Shown here: piece after piece, positions 1 to 6,236 of the stretch | How positions within the stretch are numbered: position 1 is the first letter of the stretch | Layout of the letters: every line of letters starts with the position of its first letter | From: DASXTS01 sp036505275 | Lineage (GTDB): Bacteria; Actinomycetota; Actinomycetes; Mycobacteriales; Pseudonocardiaceae | Direction of reading: 5' to 3' | DNA length: 18,057 nucleotides | Assembly: GCA_036505275.1 (NCBI GenBank) | Contig: DASXTS010000346.1 | Span: 1-18,057 of the forward strand | Program-made: the position numbers and the translations under genes | Notes under the pieces: generated by a model | The model's database searches: none | Seen by the model: only the letters and a program-made list of their open reading frames with translations | What the model was told of the DNA's origin: nothing

Positions 1-305
1 GGGCCGGCGGCGCCGAAGCGGTCGCGGTGGCCGACCAGCGGGTGCTCACCACGTCGGCGGTCCGCTGCATCGGCAACACGCTGCTGCTACACGGCCGCAC
101 CTACTCTCCGCCGTACCGGATCAGCGCGATCGGAGACCCGGACCGGATGCGCGCTGCGCTGGACCGCGAGCCGGGCGTGGCCACGTTCCGGCAGTACGTG
201 CAGACCTACGGGCTCGGCTACCGGGTGCAGCGGTCGAGCACGGTGCGAATCCCGGCGTACACCGGGTCGTTGGGGTTGACGAGTCTGCAGGAGGTGCCGC
301 GTTGA
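1..305 (+). CDS. DUF881 family protein, C-terminal end (partial)
   Basis: The 5' end lies outside the window. The reading frame is open from base 3 and ends at TGA 303-305, leaving about 100 residues. The residues seen (VRCIGNTLLLHG, YSPPYRISAIGD, then a helix-forming stretch and YVQTYGLGYRVQ) match the C-terminal part of DUF881 (YlxW-like) proteins. The full proteins have an N-terminal membrane segment, a coiled coil and this extracytoplasmic domain. Mycobacteria have a DUF881 gene (Rv0012) at the equivalent position, between crgA and trpG-pknB. The molecular function is unknown; location beside division and cell-wall genes suggests an envelope role. Its stop overlaps the TTG start of the sortase gene by 4 nt, so the two are probably co-transcribed. 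The family call rests on residue pattern plus synteny. Confidence 0.85.
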   Translation, partial: AGGAEAVAVADQRVLTTSAVRCIGNTLLLHGRTYSPPYRISAIGDPDRMRAALDREPGVATFRQYVQTYGLGYRVQRSSTVRIPAYTGSLGLTSLQEVPR

Positions 306-1717
306 CCAGGGATGGGGACTGGGCAGACGACGAGACTGCGGTGCTGCCGGCCGCCGCCCGGCCGCCGTCGCAACAGTCACCATCGCAATCACCGTCGCAA
401 TCACCGTCGCCATCACCGTCGCCATCACCGTCGCCATCACCGTCGCTCTCACCGTCGCTCTCACCGTCGCTCTCACCGTCGCAGTCAGCGTCGCAGTCAC
501 AGCGGCCGCGGTGGCGGCCGCCGTCCTCGTCGCCGTCCTCGTCGCCGTCCCGGCCGGCGCCACGGTGGCGGCCGCCGTGGGAGCAGTCGCCGTCACCGCC
601 GCCGGCCGCTCCGGGCCGGCCATCATCGCCTGCCGGGGTCGCGCCGTCGCCGCAACCGACCGCCGACCGGAGATCGCAACCGACCGCCACTGACGGGCCA
701 TCACAAGCGGCTGCCGCCGATCGGCCGGCACAGGCGGTTGCTACCGACGTGGCGGAGTCGCCGGCAACAGACCCGGGAACAGACCCGGGAGCAGACCCGG
801 GGACACACGAGGCGCCACCACAGCCGACCGAGGCCGCCGACCAACCGGCGCCATCGAGCCCCCGGTCCACACCTCGGCACCGCAGGCAAGCGTTGACCGG
901 CGGTCGGGCCCGCGCCGCGCTCGGCGTCACCGGAGAGATCCTGATCACAATGGGCGTCATCGTGCTGCTCTTCGTCGCCTACGAGGTTTACGTCACCGAC
1001 TGGCTCTCGGCCGGCAAGCAGCGCGACGCCACCTCCGCGCTGGACCAGCACTGGTCGGACGACACGGTGACGCCGACCGACACCGGCAACGAGCGCACCG
1101 AGAAGTTCCGACCGAGCGACGGCGAGGGCTTCGCCAAGCTGTACGTGCCGGCGTTCGGGTCGGACTTCGCGTTCACCGTGCTGGAGGGCACCGCCAACCC
1201 GACTCTCGAGGCCGGGCCGGGGCACTACAAGGACACCGCGTTTCCCGGCGAGCCGGGCAACTTCGCGATCGCCGGACACCGGGTCGGCAAGGGCGCCCCG
1301 TTCAACGACCTCGACCTGCTCCGCTCATGTGACGCGCTCGTGGTGGAGACCGGCGAGAGCTGGTTCGTCTACCGGGTGCTGCCGATGCGCGCCGAGGTCG
1401 CCGGCTGGCAGACGGGCCGTGGCGCCGACCAGCGATGCGTCGGCGTCAACCCGCTCGGCGGCCCGTACGCCGGCCTGGTCGGCCAGGAGATCGTGCCGCC
1501 GTCGCAGACCGGCGTGATCGCCCAGGTGCCCGCATACCCGGAGCTGTCCTTTGACACCGTGCCGCCGGACGATCGGGCCGCGCTGATCACACTCACCACC
1601 TGCCACCCGCGGTTCTCCGCGGCGAAGCGGCTGATCGTGCACGGTGTGTTGGTCAAGCAATACCCCAAGCAACCAGCGGACCCCACCCTGCGGCCGCCCG
1701 AGCTGACGGAGGGCTGA
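302..1717 (+). CDS. Class E sortase with long Ser/Pro-rich N-terminus
   Basis: A membrane-bound cysteine transpeptidase, 471 aa, expected to join sorting-signal proteins to peptidoglycan. The TTG start at 302 overlaps the previous TGA and has GGAGG at 291-295 at good spacing. Residues 1-205 are disordered and rich in Ser, Pro, Thr and Gln, and include a 10-copy four-residue repeat (26-65). A single membrane segment lies at about 213-229, so this tail should be cytoplasmic and the catalytic domain (about 275-455) outside, as in class E sortases. The catalytic residues are visible: His326 in AGHRVG, Cys434 in TLTTCHP and Arg443 in AAKRLIVHG. The tail is much longer than usual for the family; the catalytic core is of normal length. 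The gene belongs to a plus-strand operon with the DUF881 gene and the following small membrane protein. Substrates cannot be read from this window. Confidence 0.93.
   Translation: MTRDGDWADDETAVLPAAARPPSQQSPSQSPSQSPSPSPSPSPSPSPSLSPSLSPSLSPSQSASQSQRPRWRPPSSSPSSSPSRPAPRWRPPWEQSPSPPPAAPGRPSSPAGVAPSPQPTADRRSQPTATDGPSQAAAADRPAQAVATDVAESPATDPGTDPGADPGTHEAPPQPTEAADQPAPSSPRSTPRHRRQALTGGRARAALGVTGEILITMGVIVLLFVAYEVYVTDWLSAGKQRDATSALDQHWSDDTVTPTDTGNERTEKFRPSDGEGFAKLYVPAFGSDFAFTVLEGTANPTLEAGPGHYKDTAFPGEPGNFAIAGHRVGKGAPFNDLDLLRSCDALVVETGESWFVYRVLPMRAEVAGWQTGRGADQRCVGVNPLGGPYAGLVGQEIVPPSQTGVIAQVPAYPELSFDTVPPDDRAALITLTTCHPRFSAAKRLIVHGVLVKQYPKQPADPTLRPPELTEG
377..496 (+). repeat. 12-bp tandem repeat (minisatellite) inside the sortase gene
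   Basis: Ten in-frame copies of a 12-bp unit (TCACCGTCGCNN) encode Ser-Pro-Ser-X. The last codon varies in ordered blocks: two CAA (Gln), three CCA (Pro), three CTC (Leu), two CAG (Gln). The first unit has CCA and the last has GCG in place of CCG. Runs of identical neighbours suggest local unit duplication. Because the unit is 12 bp, copy-number change keeps the reading frame and only alters the length of the predicted cytoplasmic tail. Confidence 0.95.
767..802 (+). repeat. Second 12-bp tandem repeat in the sortase gene (3 copies)
   Basis: Three near-identical 12-bp units (ACAGACCCGGGA, the third with G for the first base and a final G) encode Thr-Asp-Pro-Gly-type repeats at about residues 156-167 of the sortase tail. 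Its sequence is unrelated to the upstream Ser-Pro repeat, so this coding region has expanded repeats at least twice. Confidence 0.85.
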
Positions 1718-1723
1718 CCCGAC

Positions 1724-1879
1724 GTGTACGCCTGGATCTGGCGCCGGTTGCCCGGCCCGTTCGCCGTCAAGCTCGTGCAGGCCGCGCTGCTGATCGCCGC
1801 CGTGCTCGCCCTGCTCCTTCTCGTCGTCTTCCCCTGGGCCGAACCCCGCCTGCCGTTCAACGACGTGACCGCGAGCTGA
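1724..1879 (+). CDS. Small single-pass membrane protein, 51 aa
   Basis: This is a short gene that length filters easily miss. The GTG start lies 6 nt after the sortase TGA and the gene ends at TGA 1877-1879. The peptide begins MYAWIWRRLPGPFAVK, carries one strongly hydrophobic helix at about residues 17-36 and ends with FPWAEPRLPFNDVTAS. The positive N-terminus (two Arg, then Lys) and acidic C-terminus predict an inside-to-outside orientation. Codon third positions are strongly G/C, as in the neighbours, which supports coding. No strong Shine-Dalgarno is seen, only GAGGG inside the sortase end at 1708-1712, so expression may depend on coupling. From memory, similar short membrane ORFs follow the sortase gene in related actinomycetes; the function is unknown. 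Confidence 0.75.
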   Translation: MYAWIWRRLPGPFAVKLVQAALLIAAVLALLLLVVFPWAEPRLPFNDVTAS

Positions 1880-1894
1880 CCGCCCATCTCAATT

Positions 1895-1915
1895 GCGACG
1901 CTGTGACATCGTCGC
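1895..1915 (+). other. Dyad after the sortase operon, possible hairpin
   Basis: GCGACG (1895-1900) and CGTCGC (1910-1915) can form a 6-bp stem with a 9-nt loop, 15 nt after the stop of the small membrane gene. There is no T-run after it, so intrinsic termination would be weak. The same CGTCGC recurs at 1940-1945 and could compete for pairing. Confidence 0.3.
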
Positions 1916-1970
1916 GCCTCTAGTGGGCACATTCCACATCGTCGCGGCGGGGTGGGGTCCAACGGCACCG

Positions 1971-1976
1971 TAGGGT
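1971..1976 (+). promoter_or_regulatory. Putative -10 element for leaderless pabA/trpG transcript
   Basis: The hexamer TAGGGT fits the actinobacterial TANNNT -10 pattern. It ends 7 nt before the ATG at 1984, which would put transcription start at or very near the start codon, so the mRNA would be leaderless. No clear -35 is visible. AGGG within the hexamer could instead act as a weak Shine-Dalgarno, so the reading is ambiguous. Confidence 0.4.
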
Positions 1977-1983
1977 GCCCGGC

Positions 1984-2631
1984 ATGCGGGTGCTCGTGCT
2001 GGACAACTACGACAGCTTTGTCTACAACCTCGTGCAGTACCTGGCGCAGCTGGGCGCGGAGTGCGTGGTGCTGCGCAATGACGCGGTGGACGTCCGCGAT
2101 GCGCCGTCGTTCGACGGGGTGCTGGTGAGCCCGGGGCCGGGGACACCGGAGCGGGCCGGGGCCAGCATGGACGTGATCCGCGAATGCGCCACGACAGGTA
2201 CGCCCGTGCTCGGCGTGTGCCTGGGCCACCAGGCGATCGGCGCGGTGTGGGGTGCGGTGGTGGAGCGGGCGCCCGAGCTGCTGCATGGCAAGACCTCCCA
2301 GGTGCACCACACGGGTGTCGGCGTGCTCGCCGGGCTGCCCGACCCGTTCACCGCGACGCGCTACCACTCGCTGGCGGTCCGCCCGGACACGATTCCGGCC
2401 GAGCTGGAGGTGACCGGCCGCACGCACTCCGGCGTGGTTATGGCCATGCGGCACCGCGAGCTGCCGGTGCAGGGTGTGCAGTTCCATCCGGAGTCGGTGC
2501 TCACCGAGGGCGGCCACCGGATGCTGGCCAACTGGATGGCCGAGTGCGGTCACCCGGTCGCCGAGCCGCTGGTGCACGAGCTGGAGCTGAGCGTGCGGAC
2601 CGTGGCGGCGGCGGCGTACGCCACCCGTTGA
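1984..2631 (+). CDS. pabA: Glutamine amidotransferase, anthranilate/aminodeoxychorismate synthase component II
   Basis: A class I glutamine amidotransferase of 215 aa. It releases ammonia from glutamine for a partner chorismate-using enzyme, giving anthranilate (tryptophan) or 4-amino-4-deoxychorismate (folate). The N-terminus MRVLVLDNYDSF is the family start, so ATG 1984 is preferred to the in-frame GTG at 1975. The oxyanion region SPGPGTP is at 49-54, the nucleophile Cys79 is in GVCLGHQAIG, and His168/Glu170 are in VQFHPES, so the triad is complete. It is transcribed toward pknB, as trpG (Rv0013) faces pknB in Mycobacterium tuberculosis. The partner component I gene is not in this window. 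Sequence alone does not separate TrpG from PabA, and many actinomycetes use one subunit for both pathways; the symbol is therefore tentative. Confidence 0.9.
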   Translation: MRVLVLDNYDSFVYNLVQYLAQLGAECVVLRNDAVDVRDAPSFDGVLVSPGPGTPERAGASMDVIRECATTGTPVLGVCLGHQAIGAVWGAVVERAPELLHGKTSQVHHTGVGVLAGLPDPFTATRYHSLAVRPDTIPAELEVTGRTHSGVVMAMRHRELPVQGVQFHPESVLTEGGHRMLANWMAECGHPVAEPLVHELELSVRTVAAAAYATR

Positions 2632-2668
2632 CCAACCGCGCCGCCCCGACGCCCGCTCGGTAGTCAAT

Positions 2669-2693
2669 GGTTGTACTTAAAGGCCCAACAACC
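2669..2693. terminator. Weak dyad between convergent pabA and pknB genes
   Basis: The 91-bp gap between the pabA stop (2631) and pknB stop (2723) contains GGTTGT (2669-2674) and ACAACC (2688-2693), a 6-bp stem with a 13-nt loop. Being symmetric, it could serve both directions. The stem is short, the loop long and there is no clear T-tract, so this is only a candidate. Confidence 0.25.
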
Positions 2694-2722
2694 CCGCAAT
2701 GGCGGTACTTGGAGGCGGGCCA

Positions 2723-4642
2723 TTAGCCGCTGGAGGATGTCGGCGGCGGGGGGCCGCCGCCCTGCTTGCCGACCTGGATGCGGACGGTCTGGTCCTTGCT
2801 CAGCGGCTGCCCGACCTTCGGGTCCTGCTCAACGATCTTGTTGACCTCGTCGGAGTTGCCGGTGGACACGTTCGACTGGTCGAACAGGCCCGTCCAGCCG
2901 AGCGACTGAAGCTTGGTCTGGGCCTGCTGCACGGTCAGACCGACGATGTCCGGCATGGCGATCTGGTTGCCCTTGGAGACGTTCAGGGTGACCGTCCCGC
3001 CCTTGTTGAGCTTGGTGCCGGCCTTGGGGTCCTGACTGAGCACCTCGTCCTTGGGCTTCACCGAGTCGACCTCGACGACGTTCACCACGAGGCCGATGGA
3101 CTCCAGGTTGCTCTTGGCCGTGTCCTTGCTCTGACCGACGACATTGATGACACTGACCTTCTCCGGCGCGATGCCGACCTTCACCCGCACCGGGGTGTCC
3201 TTGGCCGCCTGGGCACCGGCCGCCGGGTCCTGCCCGATGATCTTGCCGACCAGCTTCTCGTCCTCGACGACCTCCTGGTCCTGCGTGGCCGCGAGGGTGA
3301 GGCCGGCCTGCTGCAGGATGGTTGCGGCCTCCTGCACGGTCTTGCCGTTGAGGTCGGGCACGGCGACCTGGTCGGGGCCCTTGCCGACATTGAGCGTCAC
3401 GGTTGAGCCCTCGGCGACCTGGGAGCCGGGCTTCGGGTCGGTGTCCACCACCTTGCCGACCTCGTCCGCGCTGGAGGCCACCTCGACGACCTTGGCGCGC
3501 AGGCCCACCTCGTTGAGCGCGCCCTCGGCGGCCGCCCGCTGCTGGCCCACCACGTTCGGCACGGCGACATTGGTCGTGGCCTTGCCGCCGAAGACGTTGG
3601 CCAGCAGCAGCCCGCCGAGCAGCAGCAGGGCGACGGCGACCAGCGCTATCGCGGCGATGACCCCCTTGCGTGAGCCGCGGTCCTCCTCCTCGTCGATCAG
3701 CGCGCCCGGCCGGTGCCGGCCGCCGGGGATCATGTGCGTGGCGGCCGTCGCGCCGAGGATGGTGGTGCGCTCGTCGTCGGTCATCACCTGGGGCGCAATA
3801 GGCCGCTGCCCGGAGAGCACCCGGACCAGGTCGGCACGCATGTCGGCGGCGCTCTGGTAGCGGTTGGCCGGGTTCTTGCTCATCGCCTTGAGGACCACGG
3901 CGTCCAGCACCGGGCTGACCCGCGGGTTGAGCATCGACGGCGGCCGCGGGTCCTCCCGCACGTGCTGGTAGGCGACCGCGACCGGGGAGTCGCCGGTGAA
4001 CGGGGGCTCGCCGGTGAGCAGTTCGTACAGCACGCAACCGGTGGCGTACACGTCGGAGCGGGCGTCCACGGCCTCGCCACGGGCCTGCTCGGGGGACAGG
4101 TACTGCGCGGTGCCGATCACCGCGGCGGTCTGCGTGACGTTCTGCCCGTCGGCGAGTGCCCGGGCGATGCCGAAGTCCATCACCTTCACCGCGCCGGTGC
4201 GAGTGATCATGATGTTGGCCGGCTTCACGTCCCGGTGGATGATCCCGTTACGGTGGCTGAAGTCCAGCGCGGCGCAGACGTCGGCCATGATCTCCATGGT
4301 CCGCCGGGGCTGCATCGGGCCCTCGGTCTTGACGATGTCCCGCAGGGTGCGGCCGTCCACGTACTCCATGACGATGTAGGGCAGCGGGCCATACTCGGTG
4401 CGGGTCTCGCCGGTGTCGTACACCGCGACGATGGCCGGGTGGTTCAGCGCGGCGGCGTTCTGCGCCTCACGGCGAAACCTGATCTGGAACTGTGGATCGC
4501 GGGCCAGGTCGGCGCGCAGCACCTTGACCGCCACGTCGCGGCCGAGCCGGACGTCGCGGCCGCGGTGCACCTCGGACATGCCGCCGTAGCCGAGCGTTTC
4601 GCCAAGCTCGTAGCGGTCGGAGAGCAGTCGGGGTGTGGTCAT
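2723..4642 (-). CDS. pknB: Membrane Ser/Thr protein kinase PknB with four PASTA repeats
   Basis: An essential-type receptor kinase, 639 aa, that senses peptidoglycan fragments or lipid II outside and phosphorylates division and wall proteins inside. The kinase domain spans about 11-275: glycine loop GYGGMSEV (18-25), Lys40 in VAVK, HRDVKPAN with Asp138, DFG at 156-158, and an activation loop with Thr170 and Thr172 in VTQTAAVIGT, matching the autophosphorylated pair of mycobacterial PknB. A juxtamembrane linker leads to one membrane helix (about 328-350) and four PASTA repeats (about 358-421, 426-489, 495-557, 560-625), then a Gly/Pro/Ser tail. The third PASTA starts VSVINVVG, lacking the usual proline. 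The ATG at 4642 has AGGA about 9 nt upstream. It is the last gene of the operon, 79 nt after pknA, a larger gap than any other from fhaB onward. Confidence 0.97.
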   Translation of the reverse strand: MTTPRLLSDRYELGETLGYGGMSEVHRGRDVRLGRDVAVKVLRADLARDPQFQIRFRREAQNAAALNHPAIVAVYDTGETRTEYGPLPYIVMEYVDGRTLRDIVKTEGPMQPRRTMEIMADVCAALDFSHRNGIIHRDVKPANIMITRTGAVKVMDFGIARALADGQNVTQTAAVIGTAQYLSPEQARGEAVDARSDVYATGCVLYELLTGEPPFTGDSPVAVAYQHVREDPRPPSMLNPRVSPVLDAVVLKAMSKNPANRYQSAADMRADLVRVLSGQRPIAPQVMTDDERTTILGATAATHMIPGGRHRPGALIDEEEDRGSRKGVIAAIALVAVALLLLGGLLLANVFGGKATTNVAVPNVVGQQRAAAEGALNEVGLRAKVVEVASSADEVGKVVDTDPKPGSQVAEGSTVTLNVGKGPDQVAVPDLNGKTVQEAATILQQAGLTLAATQDQEVVEDEKLVGKIIGQDPAAGAQAAKDTPVRVKVGIAPEKVSVINVVGQSKDTAKSNLESIGLVVNVVEVDSVKPKDEVLSQDPKAGTKLNKGGTVTLNVSKGNQIAMPDIVGLTVQQAQTKLQSLGWTGLFDQSNVSTGNSDEVNKIVEQDPKVGQPLSKDQTVRIQVGKQGGGPPPPTSSSG

Positions 4643-4721
4643 TGCGCGTCGTCCTGCTTCTCTCGCCTCTGGTGTACATCTTGGTCAATCGCGGTCGGTC
4701 ACCCGAAGCCGCCCCGGTGCG

Positions 4722-6236
4722 TCAGCCGCTCTGCTGTCGACACGACACGGTAACTGAGCTACCGAGCGGCACGATGCCGGTCGGCGACACGTCGGTGACC
4801 AGGCAGGTGGTGGGGTCCGCCGGCGGCTGGCCGTCCTGGTCGAGCACTTCGGGACGCAGCCCGTGGCCGGTGAGGTCGTCGGCGGTGTTGGCCGCGGGCT
4901 CGTCCAGGTAGTCGGCGGCCTTCACCGTCACGCCCTGTGACGACCTGACCGACGTTTGCTGGGGAGTCTGGGCGGCCTGTGGCTCGGTCGTCGGACCTGG
5001 GCCTCCCGGGTTGGCGCCCGCGCGGTCGAGCACGGTGACGAGCACCCAGGCGGTGATTGCCAGCACGATCACCAGGAGCAGCCCGACCAGCAGCCACGGC
5101 CCGAGCCGCGGCTGGGAGGGCAGCCGTCGCGAGTGCGCGGCCCGGACACCGGGTGACGTGCCCGCTGGCGACGTGTCCGCGGGTGGCTGGTCGGGCGGCG
5201 GCTGTGACGGCGGGCCGGAGCCTGGCGGGTTCGGCGTCGGCGGCCCGGCCGCGGGCACGGTGGACCGGTGCCTGCCGTACCGAGGCTGTCGGCTGGTCGG
5301 CGGGTCGCCGGCCGGCGACCCCGGCGTCGATGGTGCGCCAAATGCCGGTAAAGCCCGTCCTGGTGGTAATCGGAGAGCGGCCGAGCCGGGACGGGGCAGC
5401 GGCCGGCCGGCCCGCACGGCGGCGACCGCAAGAGCGAACTCACCGCCGGTGTGGTACCGGCTGCGCGGGTCCTTGACCAGGGCGGCGTCGATCAAAGCAC
5501 GCACCCCGGGCGGGACGTCCGGCGGCAGCGGCGGCGGCGCGTCCCGCATGTGCATGAGCGCCACGGTCACGGCGCTGTCGGAGCGGAACGGCCGGTGCCC
5601 GGTGAGGCACTCGTAGCCGACCACACCGAGCGAGTAGACGTCGCTGGCCGGCCCGGCCTCCTGCCCGGCGGCCTGCTCCGGCGCGATGTAGTGCGCCGTG
5701 CCCATGACCATGCCGGACCGGGTGAGCGGCGCGGCGTCCACCGCCCTGGCGATGCCGAAATCGGTGAGCTTCACCCCACCGGTGGCGGTGAGCAGGATGT
5801 TGGCCGGCTTGACGTCGCGGTGCACCAGCCCGCGCTGGTGCGCGGCCTGCAGGGCGTGCCCGGCCTGTTCGAGCACGTCCAGGGTGCGCTCGGGGCTCAG
5901 CCGGCGCCGCCGCGCGATCATCGCGGCCAGTGGCTCGCCCTCCACCAGTTCCATCACCAGGTACGCGTCAGTCGGGCCGTCGGGCGCGGCGGCCTCGCCG
6001 TAGTCGTGCACCGCGGCGATGCCGGGGTGGTTGAGGGAGGCGGTTGCCCTGGCCTCGGCACGGAACCGGTGCAGGAACTCCTGGGTACCGGACAGCTCCG
6101 CCTTCAGCACCTTGATCGCCACCCGGCGGGCCAGCCTGGTGTCGGAGGCCTCCCACACCTCACCCATGCCGCCGATCGCAATCCGGCGCATCAGCCGGTA
6201 CCGCTCGGCAATCAGCTCCCCGATGGTGAGCGGCAT
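4722..6236 (-). CDS. pknA: Membrane Ser/Thr protein kinase PknA with PASTA-like ectodomain
   Basis: The second kinase of the locus, 504 aa. The ATG at 6236 shares one base with the pbpA stop (TGATG), and MPLTIGELIAERYRL is a typical start; the longer open frame upstream only reads through pbpA out of phase. Kinase domain about 10-275: glycine loop AIGGMGEV (20-27), Lys42 in VAIK, HRDVKPAN with Asp141, DFG at 159-161, activation-loop Thr172 and Ser174, then GTAHYIAPEQ. A Pro/Gly/Ser/Thr linker (about 280-375) precedes a membrane helix (about 380-402). The external part ends in a PASTA-like fold (about 434-499) with Cys478 and Cys499, possibly a disulfide. Mycobacterial PknA lacks PASTA repeats, so this end differs. 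PknA is expected to act with PknB on division, wall and FHA-linked substrates. Confidence 0.94.
   Translation of the reverse strand: MPLTIGELIAERYRLMRRIAIGGMGEVWEASDTRLARRVAIKVLKAELSGTQEFLHRFRAEARATASLNHPGIAAVHDYGEAAAPDGPTDAYLVMELVEGEPLAAMIARRRRLSPERTLDVLEQAGHALQAAHQRGLVHRDVKPANILLTATGGVKLTDFGIARAVDAAPLTRSGMVMGTAHYIAPEQAAGQEAGPASDVYSLGVVGYECLTGHRPFRSDSAVTVALMHMRDAPPPLPPDVPPGVRALIDAALVKDPRSRYHTGGEFALAVAAVRAGRPLPRPGSAALRLPPGRALPAFGAPSTPGSPAGDPPTSRQPRYGRHRSTVPAAGPPTPNPPGSGPPSQPPPDQPPADTSPAGTSPGVRAAHSRRLPSQPRLGPWLLVGLLLVIVLAITAWVLVTVLDRAGANPGGPGPTTEPQAAQTPQQTSVRSSQGVTVKAADYLDEPAANTADDLTGHGLRPEVLDQDGQPPADPTTCLVTDVSPTGIVPLGSSVTVSCRQQSG

Noticed and set aside
121..960. Long minus-strand frames opposite the sortase tail, encoding Asp-Gly and Ala-Thr-Val repeats.
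   Set aside because: They mirror the 12-bp repeat in other frames; the plus-strand frame has a ribosome-binding site, a sortase domain and operon context.
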